Below, in pieces: positions 6,817-16,800 of a stretch of DNA of 33,670 nucleotides. The stretch's first letter is position 1, and each line of letters begins with the position of its first letter. The notes beneath the pieces were generated by a model. That model made no database searches. It saw nothing but the letters and a program-made list of their open reading frames with translations, and was not told where the DNA came from. The position numbers and the translations under genes were made by a program. Origin of the DNA: an uncultured Acidimicrobiales bacterium (GTDB taxonomy: Bacteria > Actinomycetota > Acidimicrobiia > Acidimicrobiales > AC-14); assembly GCA_902805665.1 (NCBI GenBank), contig CADCTB010000019.1:1-33670 (forward strand), given 5' to 3'.

Positions 6817-8366
6817 AGCAGGACCGCCCCGCCGGTGCGGTCACCAAGGTCGAAGGTGGTCGACCCCTCGCCGATCCCCCGCTTGGTGGCCACCGGCGTG
6901 CCCCAGGCGTCCCGCGTGGTCCTCGGGGCGTCGGCGACCAGCACCTCCGCCGACCAACCCTTGGTCGGCGACGTCATCTTCAGCTCCTTGAGCTGGTGGG
7001 GGCCGTCGAGCCTCAGAATGACCCCGACGCCGGGTTTCAGCCCCCCGAAGCGGCTGCTGGCGTAGTTCTCGGTGCGCCACACCGACGAGGCGTCGCCGTC
7101 GACGAGGAAGGGCAGCTCGTCGTCGTGCTCGATCCCGCTGCCGGGCGGCGGGTCGAAGGCCAGGGGCGTGGGCTTCGGAATCGCCTTGGCCGTGGCCGAT
7201 GGGTCGTCAGCGGCGGTGATGTCGTCGAGCAGGCGGCCGCCGGTGTCGGACCGGGCGAAGAGGACGCCGACGATGCCGAGTGTCAGTGCGACAGCCACGA
7301 TGGCCACCGTCGGCACCATCCACTTCCGCTCGCTCTGGACGAAGGAAGGGGGGACGCCTCGGGGAGGCGTGTGGTCCTGGCGGGGCTGCGGGCGCGGCAT
7401 CGGCGGGGCGGCCACCACGCCGGTGGGGGCACCGACGTCGACCGGGCGGGCGACAGCCTGGCGACCGCTCAGGTCGACGGAGAGCAGGGCGTTCTGCAGC
7501 TCGGCGGCGGACTGGTAGCGGGCCTCGGGCGCCTTGGCCAGAGCCCGGAGCACGACGTCCTCGAGCGCCGGCGGGATGCCGGCCCGGACCTGGCGGGGCG
7601 ACAAGGGGTCGGTGGTGATGTGCTTGAGGGCGACGGCCATGTCGGTCTCGCCGGTGAACGGCGGGCGGCCGCACAGCATCTCGTAGAGGACCACGCCCAA
7701 GGCGTAGACGTCGGCCCGGCCGTCGAGGGCGCGGCCGTCGACCTGCTCAGGCGACAGGTACTGAGCGGTGCCCACGATCGTCCCCGTGCCGGTGAGGGCC
7801 TCGGAGGGGCTCGGCTGGCTGACCTCGGAGTCCTCCACCGCCTTGGCGATGCCGAAGTCGGCCACCTTCACCCGCCCGTCCGGGCAGATGAGGATGTTGG
7901 CCGGCTTGATGTCCCGGTGCACCACGCCCGCCTTGTGGGCGTAATGGAGGGCGTCGGCCACCTGGGCCCCGATGTGGACCACCCTCCCCGGCGCCATCGG
8001 GCCGCCGTCGTTCAGCGCCTGGCGGAGGGTCGGGGAGTCGACGAGCTCCATGACGATGAAGGTGATTCCCGCGTCGGTGCCGGTGTCGAAGGTGGCGACC
8101 ACGTTGGGATGGGCCAGGCGGGCGGCGGAGATGGCCTCCCGCCGGAACCGCTCGCGGAACGACTCGTCGGCGGACAGATGGGGATGCAGGATCTTGACCG
8201 CCACCGGCCGCCCGAGGATCTCGTCGACCGCCTCCCACACCTCCGCCATCCCGCCCTTGGCGATCAGCCGCTTCAGCCGGTAGCGGCCGGCAAGGAGGCG
8301 CTCGCTGTGGACACTGGCCGCCGCGCCGGCAGGCCCGGCACCTCCCAGCGGCACAGCGTCGGACAC
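6753..8366 (-). CDS. Ser/Thr protein kinase with C-terminal TM and extracellular discoidin-like domain
   Basis: Catalytic motifs present: VAVKILHPHL, HRDIKPANIL, VADFGIAKAVED, VDGRALDGRADVYALGVVLYEMLCGRPPF; TM AIVAVALTLGIVGVLFA; extracellular VWRTENYASSRFGGLKPGVGVILRLD. Confidence 0.92.
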   Translation of the reverse strand: MSDAVPLGGAGPAGAAASVHSERLLAGRYRLKRLIAKGGMAEVWEAVDEILGRPVAVKILHPHLSADESFRERFRREAISAARLAHPNVVATFDTGTDAGITFIVMELVDSPTLRQALNDGGPMAPGRVVHIGAQVADALHYAHKAGVVHRDIKPANILICPDGRVKVADFGIAKAVEDSEVSQPSPSEALTGTGTIVGTAQYLSPEQVDGRALDGRADVYALGVVLYEMLCGRPPFTGETDMAVALKHITTDPLSPRQVRAGIPPALEDVVLRALAKAPEARYQSAAELQNALLSVDLSGRQAVARPVDVGAPTGVVAAPPMPRPQPRQDHTPPRGVPPSFVQSERKWMVPTVAIVAVALTLGIVGVLFARSDTGGRLLDDITAADDPSATAKAIPKPTPLAFDPPPGSGIEHDDELPFLVDGDASSVWRTENYASSRFGGLKPGVGVILRLDGPHQLKELKMTSPTKGWSAEVLVADAPRTTRDAWGTPVATKRGIGEGSTTFDLGDRTGGAVLLWITDLGDGNSAVSIGELSVA

Positions 8367-9224
8367 CTAGGACACGGTACCGGCCCCGGCAGCGGTCTGG
8401 AACGCCACCCCGATGGTTCGCGGGCCGGTGTGGGTGCCGACGACCGCCCCCAGTTGCCCGATGACGATCTGGTCCCGGGGGAAATGAGGATCGAGCAGGC
8501 CGAGAAGGGTGTCGACGTCGGGAGCGTCGCCGTGCAGGACGGCCAGGTTCTCCACGTTCTTCTGCGCGCCCACCTGGTCGGCCAGCCACTGCAGCGAGCG
8601 CGAGCGGGTCCGCTGCTTCGGGCCGGGCTCGACCTTCCCGTCCACCACCTCGATGCACGGCTTGATGGACAGGATCGACCCGAGCAGAGCCTGCGCGGCT
8701 CCGATGCGACCGCCCCGCTTGAGGTACTCGAGGGTGTCGAGGGTGGCGAAGATCTTCGTGCGGCGGGCCATGTCCTCGGCCATGGCGACGATCTCGTCGA
8801 GGGGGGCGCCGGCCGCAGCCCGACGGGCGCCCTGCACGGCCATCATGCCGTGGCCGAGGCTCACGGAAAGCGAGTCGACCACCGTCACCGGCACCACGTC
8901 GGCCACGGCCCGGGCCGCAGCCTGCGCCGACTCCCCGGTGGCCGAGAGCTTCGACGACAGGACGACGCACATGACGCCCTCGGCTCCGGCCGCGGCCGCG
9001 GCCCGGAAGACCTCCTCGAAGGCGCCGGGCGCCGGCGCCGCGGTCGAGGGAAGCTCAGCGGTCGTGGCGCATCGGGCCCAGAACTCCGAGGGGCTGAGAT
9101 CGCGCCGGTCGACGAGCTCCTCGGCGCCGAAGCGGATGGTGAGCGGCACCACGTCGATCCCCAGCTCGGACACGAGCCCGTCGGGCAGGTCGCAACTGCT
9201 GTCGGTGACGATCTTGACGGTCAT
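8367..9224 (-). CDS. DegV family (fatty-acid binding) protein
   Basis: MTVKIVTDSSCDLPDGLVSELGIDVVPLTIRFG...TLEYLKRGGRIGAAQALLGSILSIKPCIEVVDGKVEP. Confidence 0.95.
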   Translation of the reverse strand: MTVKIVTDSSCDLPDGLVSELGIDVVPLTIRFGAEELVDRRDLSPSEFWARCATTAELPSTAAPAPGAFEEVFRAAAAAGAEGVMCVVLSSKLSATGESAQAAARAVADVVPVTVVDSLSVSLGHGMMAVQGARRAAAGAPLDEIVAMAEDMARRTKIFATLDTLEYLKRGGRIGAAQALLGSILSIKPCIEVVDGKVEPGPKQRTRSRSLQWLADQVGAQKNVENLAVLHGDAPDVDTLLGLLDPHFPRDQIVIGQLGAVVGTHTGPRTIGVAFQTAAGAGTVS

Positions 9225-9237
9225 GCTGTCACTCGGG

Positions 9238-11229
9238 TCATTGTTCGGGAACCAGACCTCTCGCTCGGCGGCCCTTCATGGCATTTCGACCCCACCAGAC
9301 GGCCAGGAAGGTGGCCGCCCCCATGGCCACGATCAGGCTGGCGCCGGATGCAGCGGTTGACCGTACCGTGATGCGGGCCCGGCCGACCACCAGGCGGCCG
9401 TCGGGCGACTCGAGGGTGATGCGGATCGGGAACGCCCCCGAGGCTCGGGCGACGACCGGAAAGCGCTGGGTGGTGTTGAGGCGGGTCAGCTCCAGTTCCT
9501 GCACCTCGCCACCCGGGAACTCGAGCTTGTCGCTGTCGATCCTGACCACCACCCGCACCGGCTTGCCGGTGTTGTTCTTGAACGTGACCGGGATCTCACC
9601 GGTGCGGGCGGTCAACGTGAAGGAGCGGCCCTCCGGCATCTCGATGGCATCGAGCTGGGCCTGGACCTGGCGATCGGCGCTGGCCACGTACGCTTCCCGC
9701 TGACGGCGGGTCCTGAGATCGGAGGACTCGGCCACGAGCAGCTGCTGCTCGATCACGGCCGACGTGTCACTGCCCGGCCCGAGCACCGAGCGGAGCGAGT
9801 CGAGGTTCCGGCGGGCGTCACTCAGGTCGGCGGCCACTTCGGCCAGGCTGCCGGGAGTCGGGATGGCGGGCTTGCGGACCATGTTCGCCCCGAAGTCGTC
9901 CTGAGCGGTAGGGACGGTGCCGAAAAGCGTCTCCAACGACATGGGCTCGATGATGGGCGACAGGGCGAGGCCGCCTGCGACCACCTCGAGGAACTGACGG
10001 GTCGGCCGCCAGTTCCTGGGGGCGACGGCCGCCACGCCGCGGCGCTCGTCGTCGCCCGGGCGGTCGAGGTAGATCACCGCCAGGTCGGCCAGCAGGTGGT
10101 GGGCGGACAGGGACTGGTTGGCGGCGCCGTCGAAGTGGGCCGCCAGTCCGGCGTCGACGGCGACCGCCTGCACCCGCGCCTGGCGCCCGGTCAGCACGAA
10201 CGGCCGGGTGAGGGTGATCCGCTGATCGGCGACCGGGGCCAGCAGCGGCTCGGCGGTGAGCATCCGGTCGAAGCCCCGGCCGGTGAGCTCGTCGATCACC
10301 TGCGGATCGAGGGCCTCCTCGGCCAGCCAGATTCGGGGGTCCAGGCGGCCGCCCAGGGTCTCCGTGAGCGTGGCCGCGCCCCGGCTGAGCTGGCTGGCCA
10401 CCTCGCCGTCGAGCCCCGCTCCCGACAGGGCGGCCAGGTTGGCGGGCACGAAGGAGCCGGACAGGACGGGCCGTTCGGCTGCGGCCGCCTTGAGCGACGC
10501 CAGCAGCCCCTTGGCTCTGGCGTCATTGCTGGCGGCCAGGGCGGCGACGGTCTCCGGCGTCGGCGCCAGGCTGAACAAGGTGGACCGCACCGCCTCCACG
10601 CCCTGGGTCATGGCGGTCAGGGTGTCGGCATCGGGGAGGTTCCGGCTGCCGTCGGGTTGGAGCGCCGGTGGGGCGTGGACAGGGAAGACCAGGGAGACGC
10701 CGAGCCTGGGGGTGGCGTGGACCTCGGGGGTGTACAGGAGGTGGGTGACGAACTTGTCGACCACCGAACCGGCGAACCGGTCGCGGAGCTCGACCCGGAG
10801 GGGGTACACGCCGTCGCGTGACGGCAACAGCACGCGGGCCGGGTCACGGGGCAGAGCCGGGTCGCGGATCGGGACGGTGAGGGTGACGTCACCGTTGGCG
10901 TCGGGACGCAGGCCGGCCAGGGGCACCGGTGTCAAAGCGACGTACGCGGAGTCGGGCATCCGGTCGGCCAGGGTCTCCCCGAACTCGGACCGGGTGGCGA
11001 CTGCGGGGAACAGGGTGAGGGCGAACTCCAGGTTGGAGGCGCCAGTGGGCCGGTCGACGCGGACCCGGAGCATCATGTCGCCGCCGGGGCCGACCCAGTG
11101 CGACTGGGCGACGAAGGTCATGCGGCCTCGCGCGGCAGGGGGTGCGGGCTGGGCGGCCGCCGACGCGCCGATCGTGGCGCCCAGCGCCAGGACGACGAGC
11201 AGGAGCGCGCAGGCGACGCGCGGTCTCAC
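9238..11229 (-). CDS. DUF6049-like secreted/membrane glycoprotein
   Basis: N-terminal signal MRPRVACALLLVVLALGATIGASAAAQ, C-terminal TM SLIVAMGAATFLAVWWGRNAMKGRR, position between the kinase/sigM cluster and pcnA (as Rv3909 in M. tuberculosis). Confidence 0.75.
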   Translation of the reverse strand: MRPRVACALLLVVLALGATIGASAAAQPAPPAARGRMTFVAQSHWVGPGGDMMLRVRVDRPTGASNLEFALTLFPAVATRSEFGETLADRMPDSAYVALTPVPLAGLRPDANGDVTLTVPIRDPALPRDPARVLLPSRDGVYPLRVELRDRFAGSVVDKFVTHLLYTPEVHATPRLGVSLVFPVHAPPALQPDGSRNLPDADTLTAMTQGVEAVRSTLFSLAPTPETVAALAASNDARAKGLLASLKAAAAERPVLSGSFVPANLAALSGAGLDGEVASQLSRGAATLTETLGGRLDPRIWLAEEALDPQVIDELTGRGFDRMLTAEPLLAPVADQRITLTRPFVLTGRQARVQAVAVDAGLAAHFDGAANQSLSAHHLLADLAVIYLDRPGDDERRGVAAVAPRNWRPTRQFLEVVAGGLALSPIIEPMSLETLFGTVPTAQDDFGANMVRKPAIPTPGSLAEVAADLSDARRNLDSLRSVLGPGSDTSAVIEQQLLVAESSDLRTRRQREAYVASADRQVQAQLDAIEMPEGRSFTLTARTGEIPVTFKNNTGKPVRVVVRIDSDKLEFPGGEVQELELTRLNTTQRFPVVARASGAFPIRITLESPDGRLVVGRARITVRSTAASGASLIVAMGAATFLAVWWGRNAMKGRRARGLVPEQ

Positions 11230-11984
11230 CCGAGCCGCCGGTGGAGCACGGACAGCTGGATGGGCTCGTGGCGGAACCCCAGCGAGAGATAGAGGGCAAG
11301 GGCGGGCTCGTTGCCGAGCTGGGTGTTCACGACCGCCTCGGACACTCCCTTGCGCCGCAGCCAGCGCAGCCCGTCGAGCCCGAGGGCCCGGCCCAGTCCG
11401 GTGCGGCGGTGCGCGGGGTGGACCGCCAGCCGCTGGAGGTAGCCCTGGTTGGCACTGAGCCCGGTGACCGCGTACGCCAGGACGTCGTGGGCCCGAGCGG
11501 CCCCCTGAGAGGGGAGCAGAGCGCCCCGCCTCGGAGACGCGATGCGAAACCGGGTGACGGGGGTGGCGTCGATGGCCTCGCTCAGGCCGCTGGCGTCGAG
11601 CCGCCAGAAGGGGGCGAAGGCCGACGCGTCGACGGCCAGCACGGCCGGCCAGTCCGCGTTGCGGCCGCGTCTGAGCAGTTGAGCCGCTTCCTTGTCCGGA
11701 CGGGGAACGTCACGGAGGTCGTGGCTGAGGAGATGGAGGCGCTCGTACTCCTCGAACCCGACGCTCAGGAAGCCGCGCTGCTCGGCGGGAGCCAGGGCGC
11801 TGGTCACGACCCGGGTGAAGCCGCGGGCCGTCAGCGTCTCCAGGCAGCGCTGCAGGAAGTCCACCGACGGTGCACCGGCCGGGGCGAGGGGCGCGAGATA
11901 GGCGATGTCGCCGTCGCCCCGCCAGGGACCGGTTCGAGCCCGTTCCCAGCCCCACTGCAGGACCTCGGCGGCGACTGTGGTCAT
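11226..11984 (-). CDS. GNAT family N-acetyltransferase
   Basis: GLSANQGYLQRLAVHPAHRRTGLGRALGLDGLRWLRRKGVSEAVVNTQLGNEPALALYLSLGFRHE; ATGA overlap with the next gene. Confidence 0.85.
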   Translation of the reverse strand: MTTVAAEVLQWGWERARTGPWRGDGDIAYLAPLAPAGAPSVDFLQRCLETLTARGFTRVVTSALAPAEQRGFLSVGFEEYERLHLLSHDLRDVPRPDKEAAQLLRRGRNADWPAVLAVDASAFAPFWRLDASGLSEAIDATPVTRFRIASPRRGALLPSQGAARAHDVLAYAVTGLSANQGYLQRLAVHPAHRRTGLGRALGLDGLRWLRRKGVSEAVVNTQLGNEPALALYLSLGFRHEPIQLSVLHRRLG

Positions 11985-12042
11985 TCCTCGATCAAGCGTA
12001 CCGGCGGAGGGGGCCCGGAGAAGGCCCACTACCCTTGCCGCG

Positions 12043-13419
12043 GTGATCCCCGAGCGCCTGCGACCCCTCCTGGAGGAGACCGCGCCCCTCGCCGAGCGGT
12101 TCACGGCCGCGGGCTGGCGCCTCTTCCTGGTTGGCGGCCGCGTGCGCGACGCCATCCTCGGCCTTCCCCTCGACCGCGACCTGGACTTCACCACCAACGC
12201 CCGCCCGGACGACATCGAGGCGGTCGTGAAGGGCTGGGCCGACGCGACCTGGGACCAGGGGCGCCGCTTCGGCACCATCGGGGTCAAGAAGGGTGACGTG
12301 ACCTACGAGATCACCACCCACCGGGCCGAGGCGTACACGCCCGACTCCCGCAAGCCTGCGGTGGAGTTCGCCGACGCCATCGAGGCCGACCTGTCCCGGC
12401 GCGACTTCACCGTCAACGCGATGGCCCTGTCGCTTCCCGACGCCGAACTGATCGACCCGTTCGGCGGCCTCGACGACCTCGCCGCCTACCGCCTGCGCAC
12501 GCCGCTCTCGCCCACCGAGTCCTTCACCGACGACCCGCTGCGGATGCTGCGGGCCGCCCGCTTCATAAGCGGCTACCACTTCCTGGCCGACGACGACCTG
12601 GTGGCTGCGGTCAAGTCGCTGCGGGGCCGGCTCGAGATCGTGTCGGCCGAGCGCATCCGCGACGAGCTGGACAAGCTGCTGGTCGTGGAGTCGCCCGAGG
12701 CGGGGCTGTGGTTCCTCGTCAACACCGGGCTGGCCGAGGAGTTCCTGCCCGAGCTTCCCGCCCTCGCCCTGCAACAGGACCCCGTCCATCGCCACAAGGA
12801 CGTGCTGGCCCACACCATCGCCGTCGTGGAGAAGACCAGCCCCGACAAGATCCTGCGCCTGGCCGCCCTCCTGCACGACATCGGCAAGCCCAAGACCCGC
12901 TCGTTCGGCAAGGGCGGCGTCTCGTTCCACCATCACGAGGTGGTGGGCGCCCGCATGGCCGAGGAGCGCATGCGGGCCCTGCGCTACCCCGAGGACGAGA
13001 TCGCCGACGTCCGCAAGCTGGTCGAGCTGCACCTGCGCTTCCACGGCTACGGCGACGACGTCTGGACCGACAGCGCCGTCCGCCGCTACGCCACCGACGC
13101 CGGGCCCCTGCTCGACAAGCTCAACGAGCTCACCCGCTGCGACTGCACCACCCGCAACCAGCGCAAGGCCGCCGAGCTGTCCCGCCGGATGGACCTGCTC
13201 GAGCAGCGCATCGCCGCTCTCAAGGAGCGGGAGGAGCTCGACCGCATCCGCCCCGACCTGGACGGCAACCAGATCATGGAGCACCTCGGCATTCCTCCGG
13301 GGCCCGACGTCGGCCAGGCCTGGAAGTTCCTCTACGAGCTGCGCATGGAGGAGGGCCCCCTGGGCGAGGAGGAGGCCCGCCGCCGCCTCGACCAGTGGTG
13401 GGCGTCGCGCCAGACCTGA
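12043..13419 (+). CDS. pcnA: CCA tRNA nucleotidyltransferase with HD domain
   Basis: LFLVGGRVRDAILGLPLDRDLDFTTNARPDDIE, RRDFTVNAMAL, LLHDIGKPKTRSF; GTG start at 12043. Confidence 0.93.
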   Translation: MIPERLRPLLEETAPLAERFTAAGWRLFLVGGRVRDAILGLPLDRDLDFTTNARPDDIEAVVKGWADATWDQGRRFGTIGVKKGDVTYEITTHRAEAYTPDSRKPAVEFADAIEADLSRRDFTVNAMALSLPDAELIDPFGGLDDLAAYRLRTPLSPTESFTDDPLRMLRAARFISGYHFLADDDLVAAVKSLRGRLEIVSAERIRDELDKLLVVESPEAGLWFLVNTGLAEEFLPELPALALQQDPVHRHKDVLAHTIAVVEKTSPDKILRLAALLHDIGKPKTRSFGKGGVSFHHHEVVGARMAEERMRALRYPEDEIADVRKLVELHLRFHGYGDDVWTDSAVRRYATDAGPLLDKLNELTRCDCTTRNQRKAAELSRRMDLLEQRIAALKEREELDRIRPDLDGNQIMEHLGIPPGPDVGQAWKFLYELRMEEGPLGEEEARRRLDQWWASRQT

Positions 13420-13431
13420 ACGACCTGGCGG

Positions 13432-13447
13432 TACGCCTGACGGCGTA
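13432..13447 (+). terminator. Short hairpin after pcnA, possible terminator without a clear U tract
   Basis: TACGCC-TGAC-GGCGTA. Confidence 0.25.
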
Positions 13448-13505
13448 GTCGGGATGCCTCCCTGGGACCGATGACCGGCGGCCGGTGCTGCCGTACCGTG
13501 GGGCT

Positions 13506-14642
13506 GTGACGCGTCGATCCGGGATGGGCGACGCCGCCCTGGCTGCGGCCGTCGGCTTGGTCCAGGTGGGCGGCACCTACCTGGCCGGGCGGCACCAGGC
13601 CGACCGGGAGTCCTTCGACGTGCTGGCCGGTCTCCTGCTGGCCACGGGGCCGGCCGCCCTGGTCGTCCGCCGCCGCCACCCGGTGGCCGTCTACCTCACC
13701 GCCTTCTCGGCCACCCTCGCCTACGTCGCCCTCGGCTACCCCCAGGGGCCGATCTTCCTGAGCCTCATCGCCGCATTCCTCACCGTGGCCGTGGCCGGCC
13801 ACCGGATCGTCGCCTGGACAGGCCTCGTCGTGGGCTACCTGTCTTTTCTCACGGTCGGCGCCGTCTTCGGCGACGAGCCCGGCCCCGGGTGGGTCCCCGC
13901 CCTGGGCCTCGCCGCCTGGCTGATGGTGCTGGCCGCGGTCGGCGAGGGCATTCGGGTCAGGCGGGCCCGGGCGGAGGATGCGGCTCGCACCCGGGAGGAG
14001 GAGGCCCGGCGGCGGGCAAGTGAGGAACGGCTGCGCATCGCCCGGGAGCTGCACGACGTGCTGGCCCACAACATCTCCCTCATCAACGTCCAGGCGGGCG
14101 TGGCCCTGCACCTGATGGAGGAGCAGCCCCAGCAGGCCCGCACCGCCCTCACCGCCATCAAGGCGGCCAGCAAGGACGCACTGGGCGAGCTGCGATCGGT
14201 GCTCGACGTGCTCCGCCAGGTCGACGAGGGGCCGCCCCGATCGCCGACCGCCGGCCTCGATGACCTCGACCGCCTCGTGTCGGGAGCGGCCGCGGCGGGG
14301 ATCGACGTGCGGGTCGTCACCGAGGGCACGCCGCGGGCCCTGCCGCCGAGCGTGGATCTCGCCGCCTTCCGGATCGTGCAGGAGGCGCTGACCAACGTGA
14401 CCCGCCACGCAGGGCAGGCCCGGGCCACCATCTTTCTCACCTACGGCGACACCGATCTCACCGTTCAGGTCGACGACGACGGCCGCGGCCCGGCACCGTC
14501 GACGAACGGATCGACCGGTGGAAACGGCATCCCCGGCATGAAGGAGCGGGCATCGGCCCTCGGCGGCCTGCTCTCCGCGGGACCCAGGCCCGGTGGGGGG
14601 TTCCGGGTCCGCGCCTCACTTCCGGTGGATGCCCGCCCGTGA
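13506..14642 (+). CDS. Sensor histidine kinase, NarL/DesK type
   Basis: LRIARELHDVLAHNISLINVQAGVALHLM, FRIVQEALTNVTRHAGQARATI, VQVDDDGRGP. Alternative start at 13485. Confidence 0.9.
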   Translation: MTRRSGMGDAALAAAVGLVQVGGTYLAGRHQADRESFDVLAGLLLATGPAALVVRRRHPVAVYLTAFSATLAYVALGYPQGPIFLSLIAAFLTVAVAGHRIVAWTGLVVGYLSFLTVGAVFGDEPGPGWVPALGLAAWLMVLAAVGEGIRVRRARAEDAARTREEEARRRASEERLRIARELHDVLAHNISLINVQAGVALHLMEEQPQQARTALTAIKAASKDALGELRSVLDVLRQVDEGPPRSPTAGLDDLDRLVSGAAAAGIDVRVVTEGTPRALPPSVDLAAFRIVQEALTNVTRHAGQARATIFLTYGDTDLTVQVDDDGRGPAPSTNGSTGGNGIPGMKERASALGGLLSAGPRPGGGFRVRASLPVDARP

Positions 14643-15307
14643 TCCGGGTCCTCCTGGCCGATGACCAGGCGCTGGTGCGGGCCGGCTTCAGAGCGCTGCT
14701 CGACGCCCAGCCCGACATCGAAGTGGTGGGCGAGGCCGGTGACGGCGACGCCGCGCTCCGGCTGACCGTCGAGCTGCGGCCCGATGTCGTCCTCATGGAC
14801 ATCCGCATGCCCGGGCGCGACGGACTGGAGGCCACCCGGCTGATCGCCGCCGACGAGCGGCTGGCCGCCGTCCGCATCGTCATCCTCACCACGTTCGAGC
14901 TCGACGAGTACGTGTTCGAGGCCATCCGCTCCGGCGCCAGCGGGTTCCTGGTCAAGGACACCGAGCCGGTGGAGCTGCTGCGGGCGGTACGGGCCGTGGC
15001 GGCCGGCGACGCCCTGCTGTCGCCCAGCGTCACCCGCCGGCTCATCGGGGAGTTCGCCAGCCGGGCCAAGGAGCCGGCCCTCGGGGCCGAGCTCGACCGG
15101 CTCACGGACCGGGAGCGGGAGATCATGGCGCTGGTGGCCGCGGGCCTCACCAACGAGGAGATCGCCGAGAAGCTGTTCCTCAGCCCGGCGACGTCGAAGA
15201 CCCACGTGAGCCGGGCGATGATCAAGCTGGGCGCCCGCGACCGGGCCCAGCTGGTGGTCTTCGCCTACGAGTCAGGGCTCGTCCGCCCCGGCTGGAGCGG
15301 GTCCTGA
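14639..15307 (+). CDS. LuxR-type response regulator
   Basis: IRVLLADDQALVRAGFRALLDAQPDIEVVGEAGDG...VVLMDIRMPGRDG; LTDREREIMALVAAGLTNEEIAEKLFLSPATSKTHVSRAMIKLG. Confidence 0.95.
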   Translation: MIRVLLADDQALVRAGFRALLDAQPDIEVVGEAGDGDAALRLTVELRPDVVLMDIRMPGRDGLEATRLIAADERLAAVRIVILTTFELDEYVFEAIRSGASGFLVKDTEPVELLRAVRAVAAGDALLSPSVTRRLIGEFASRAKEPALGAELDRLTDREREIMALVAAGLTNEEIAEKLFLSPATSKTHVSRAMIKLGARDRAQLVVFAYESGLVRPGWSGS

Positions 15308-16344
15308 ACCGCACCCGTCGCCCGGGCGACGAGCACCCGCCGATTGGGCGCACCGGTCTTGGCGAACACCGACTTCAGATGGTCCTGCACGGTGTGCTCG
15401 GACAGGAACAGTCGCCGGGCCAGCTCGTGGGTGTCACTGCCTCCCACGAGAAGGCGGAGCAGCTCCGTCTCCCGCTCGCTGAGCCCGGTGACACGGGCGA
15501 AGAGCGCTGTCCGCTCGGCAGGAGGAGTCGGCTCGATGGTCACGGCGATCGACGCCCGGCCCGCGGCTGAGCCGGCCACCATCCGCGCCGCCCGCAGCGT
15601 GACCCACACCCCGCCGCTCAGATGCACCCTTGCCCAGGCGGGATGGGAGTCGACCTCCTGCTCCTGGGCCAGCAGCTGGGCCGCCACGTGCAAGGCGCCC
15701 GCCGGCACGGGCGCGCGTTCGGCCTCCGTCGGCAGCAACGCCCGGAGATAGGCATCGGTCTGCGGTGTCTGGGTCAGGGGCACCAGGTCGTCGGAGAGCA
15801 GGAGCAGCACCGGCTCGCTCCGCCGGACGGGATGGTCGCCGCCGAGGGCGAATGTCTGAGCGAGGCTCCGTCGGAGCGGGGTCGCGGCGATCGTGCCGAC
15901 CCGGCCGAGGAAGTCCCGCTCCCCGTCGGTGAAAGGCCCGTCGCGGCGCCAGAGGTCGAGGAAGGCCCAGCACCCGTAGGCGTCGCCGAACACCGTCGAG
16001 GCGACGTCCTGGACGCCGTAGCCCGAGAGGAGCTCCTTCCACAGGCGGCTCTGCGACCGGTCGCCCGCGGTCGCTCCCAGCAGAGTCACAGACGTGCCGG
16101 GGGACAGGCCGGTCCAGCGGTTGACCGTGGTGAGGTACTTCAAGCCGATGAGCGCGGGCAGGTCGGCCAGCGACGGCGTCTCGGCCAGCGGTGCGGAGCC
16201 CACCAAGGTCTCCGGGTCGGTCAGAACCCAGGCGTACGCGTCGCACGGCACCTCGGCCCGGATCACCTCGAGGAGGGCGACCCGCAGGGCCCGCTCGTCG
16301 AGGCCCTGTCCGCAGATGCGCTCGATGCGGTCGAGCGTCGACAC
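15265..16344 (-). CDS. LuxR-family HTH transcriptional regulator
   Basis: [45 protein letters not shown]...[58 protein letters not shown] start at 16344. Confidence 0.85.
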   Translation of the reverse strand: MSTLDRIERICGQGLDERALRVALLEVIRAEVPCDAYAWVLTDPETLVGSAPLAETPSLADLPALIGLKYLTTVNRWTGLSPGTSVTLLGATAGDRSQSRLWKELLSGYGVQDVASTVFGDAYGCWAFLDLWRRDGPFTDGERDFLGRVGTIAATPLRRSLAQTFALGGDHPVRRSEPVLLLLSDDLVPLTQTPQTDAYLRALLPTEAERAPVPAGALHVAAQLLAQEQEVDSHPAWARVHLSGGVWVTLRAARMVAGSAAGRASIAVTIEPTPPAERTALFARVTGLSERETELLRLLVGGSDTHELARRLFLSEHTVQDHLKSVFAKTGAPNRRVLVARATGAVQDPLQPGRTSPDS

Positions 16345-16422
16345 CAGCGGCAGAGTACGCGCCGGAGGATTCCCAGGTATCTGGGATGGGCGCAGAGCGG
16401 CGATCCTCCTACCTTCGCCCCT

Positions 16423-16716
16423 ATGACAACCCTCCACATCGAGCACCGGATCACCGACTACGACACCTGGCGGGTCGCGTTCGACCGGCTGGCCGATGCC
16501 CGCCGCCGCGCGGGTGTGGTCGCCGGCCGCGTCGCCCGTCCCGTCGACGACCCGCGCTACATCGTCGTGACCCTGGACTTCGACACGGCCGAGCACGCCA
16601 CCGGATTCCTTCGTTTCCTCGAGACCCAGGTGTGGGCGTCGCCCGCGGCTGCCCCTGCTCTCGACGGTCGACCGAGGACGGCGATCCTGGAACCGGAGCC
16701 CGCAGCCGTCGTCTGA
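16423..16716 (+). CDS. Small protein, possibly dimeric alpha-beta barrel family
   Basis: [73 protein letters not shown]. Confidence 0.7.
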   Translation: MTTLHIEHRITDYDTWRVAFDRLADARRRAGVVAGRVARPVDDPRYIVVTLDFDTAEHATGFLRFLETQVWASPAAAPALDGRPRTAILEPEPAAVV

Positions 16717-16800
16717 GGCGAGGGGCTACCACCGTCGGCGTAGCGGCGAAGCCTCCGCCCGTGGGACGACCGTCGACCGCCACAAGCGGACGATGAGCTC

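Noticed and set aside
6996-9371. 791-aa plus-strand ORF antisense to kinase and DegV genes
   Set aside because: Low-complexity composition typical of the antisense frame of a high-GC gene; the minus-strand genes have clear family motifs.
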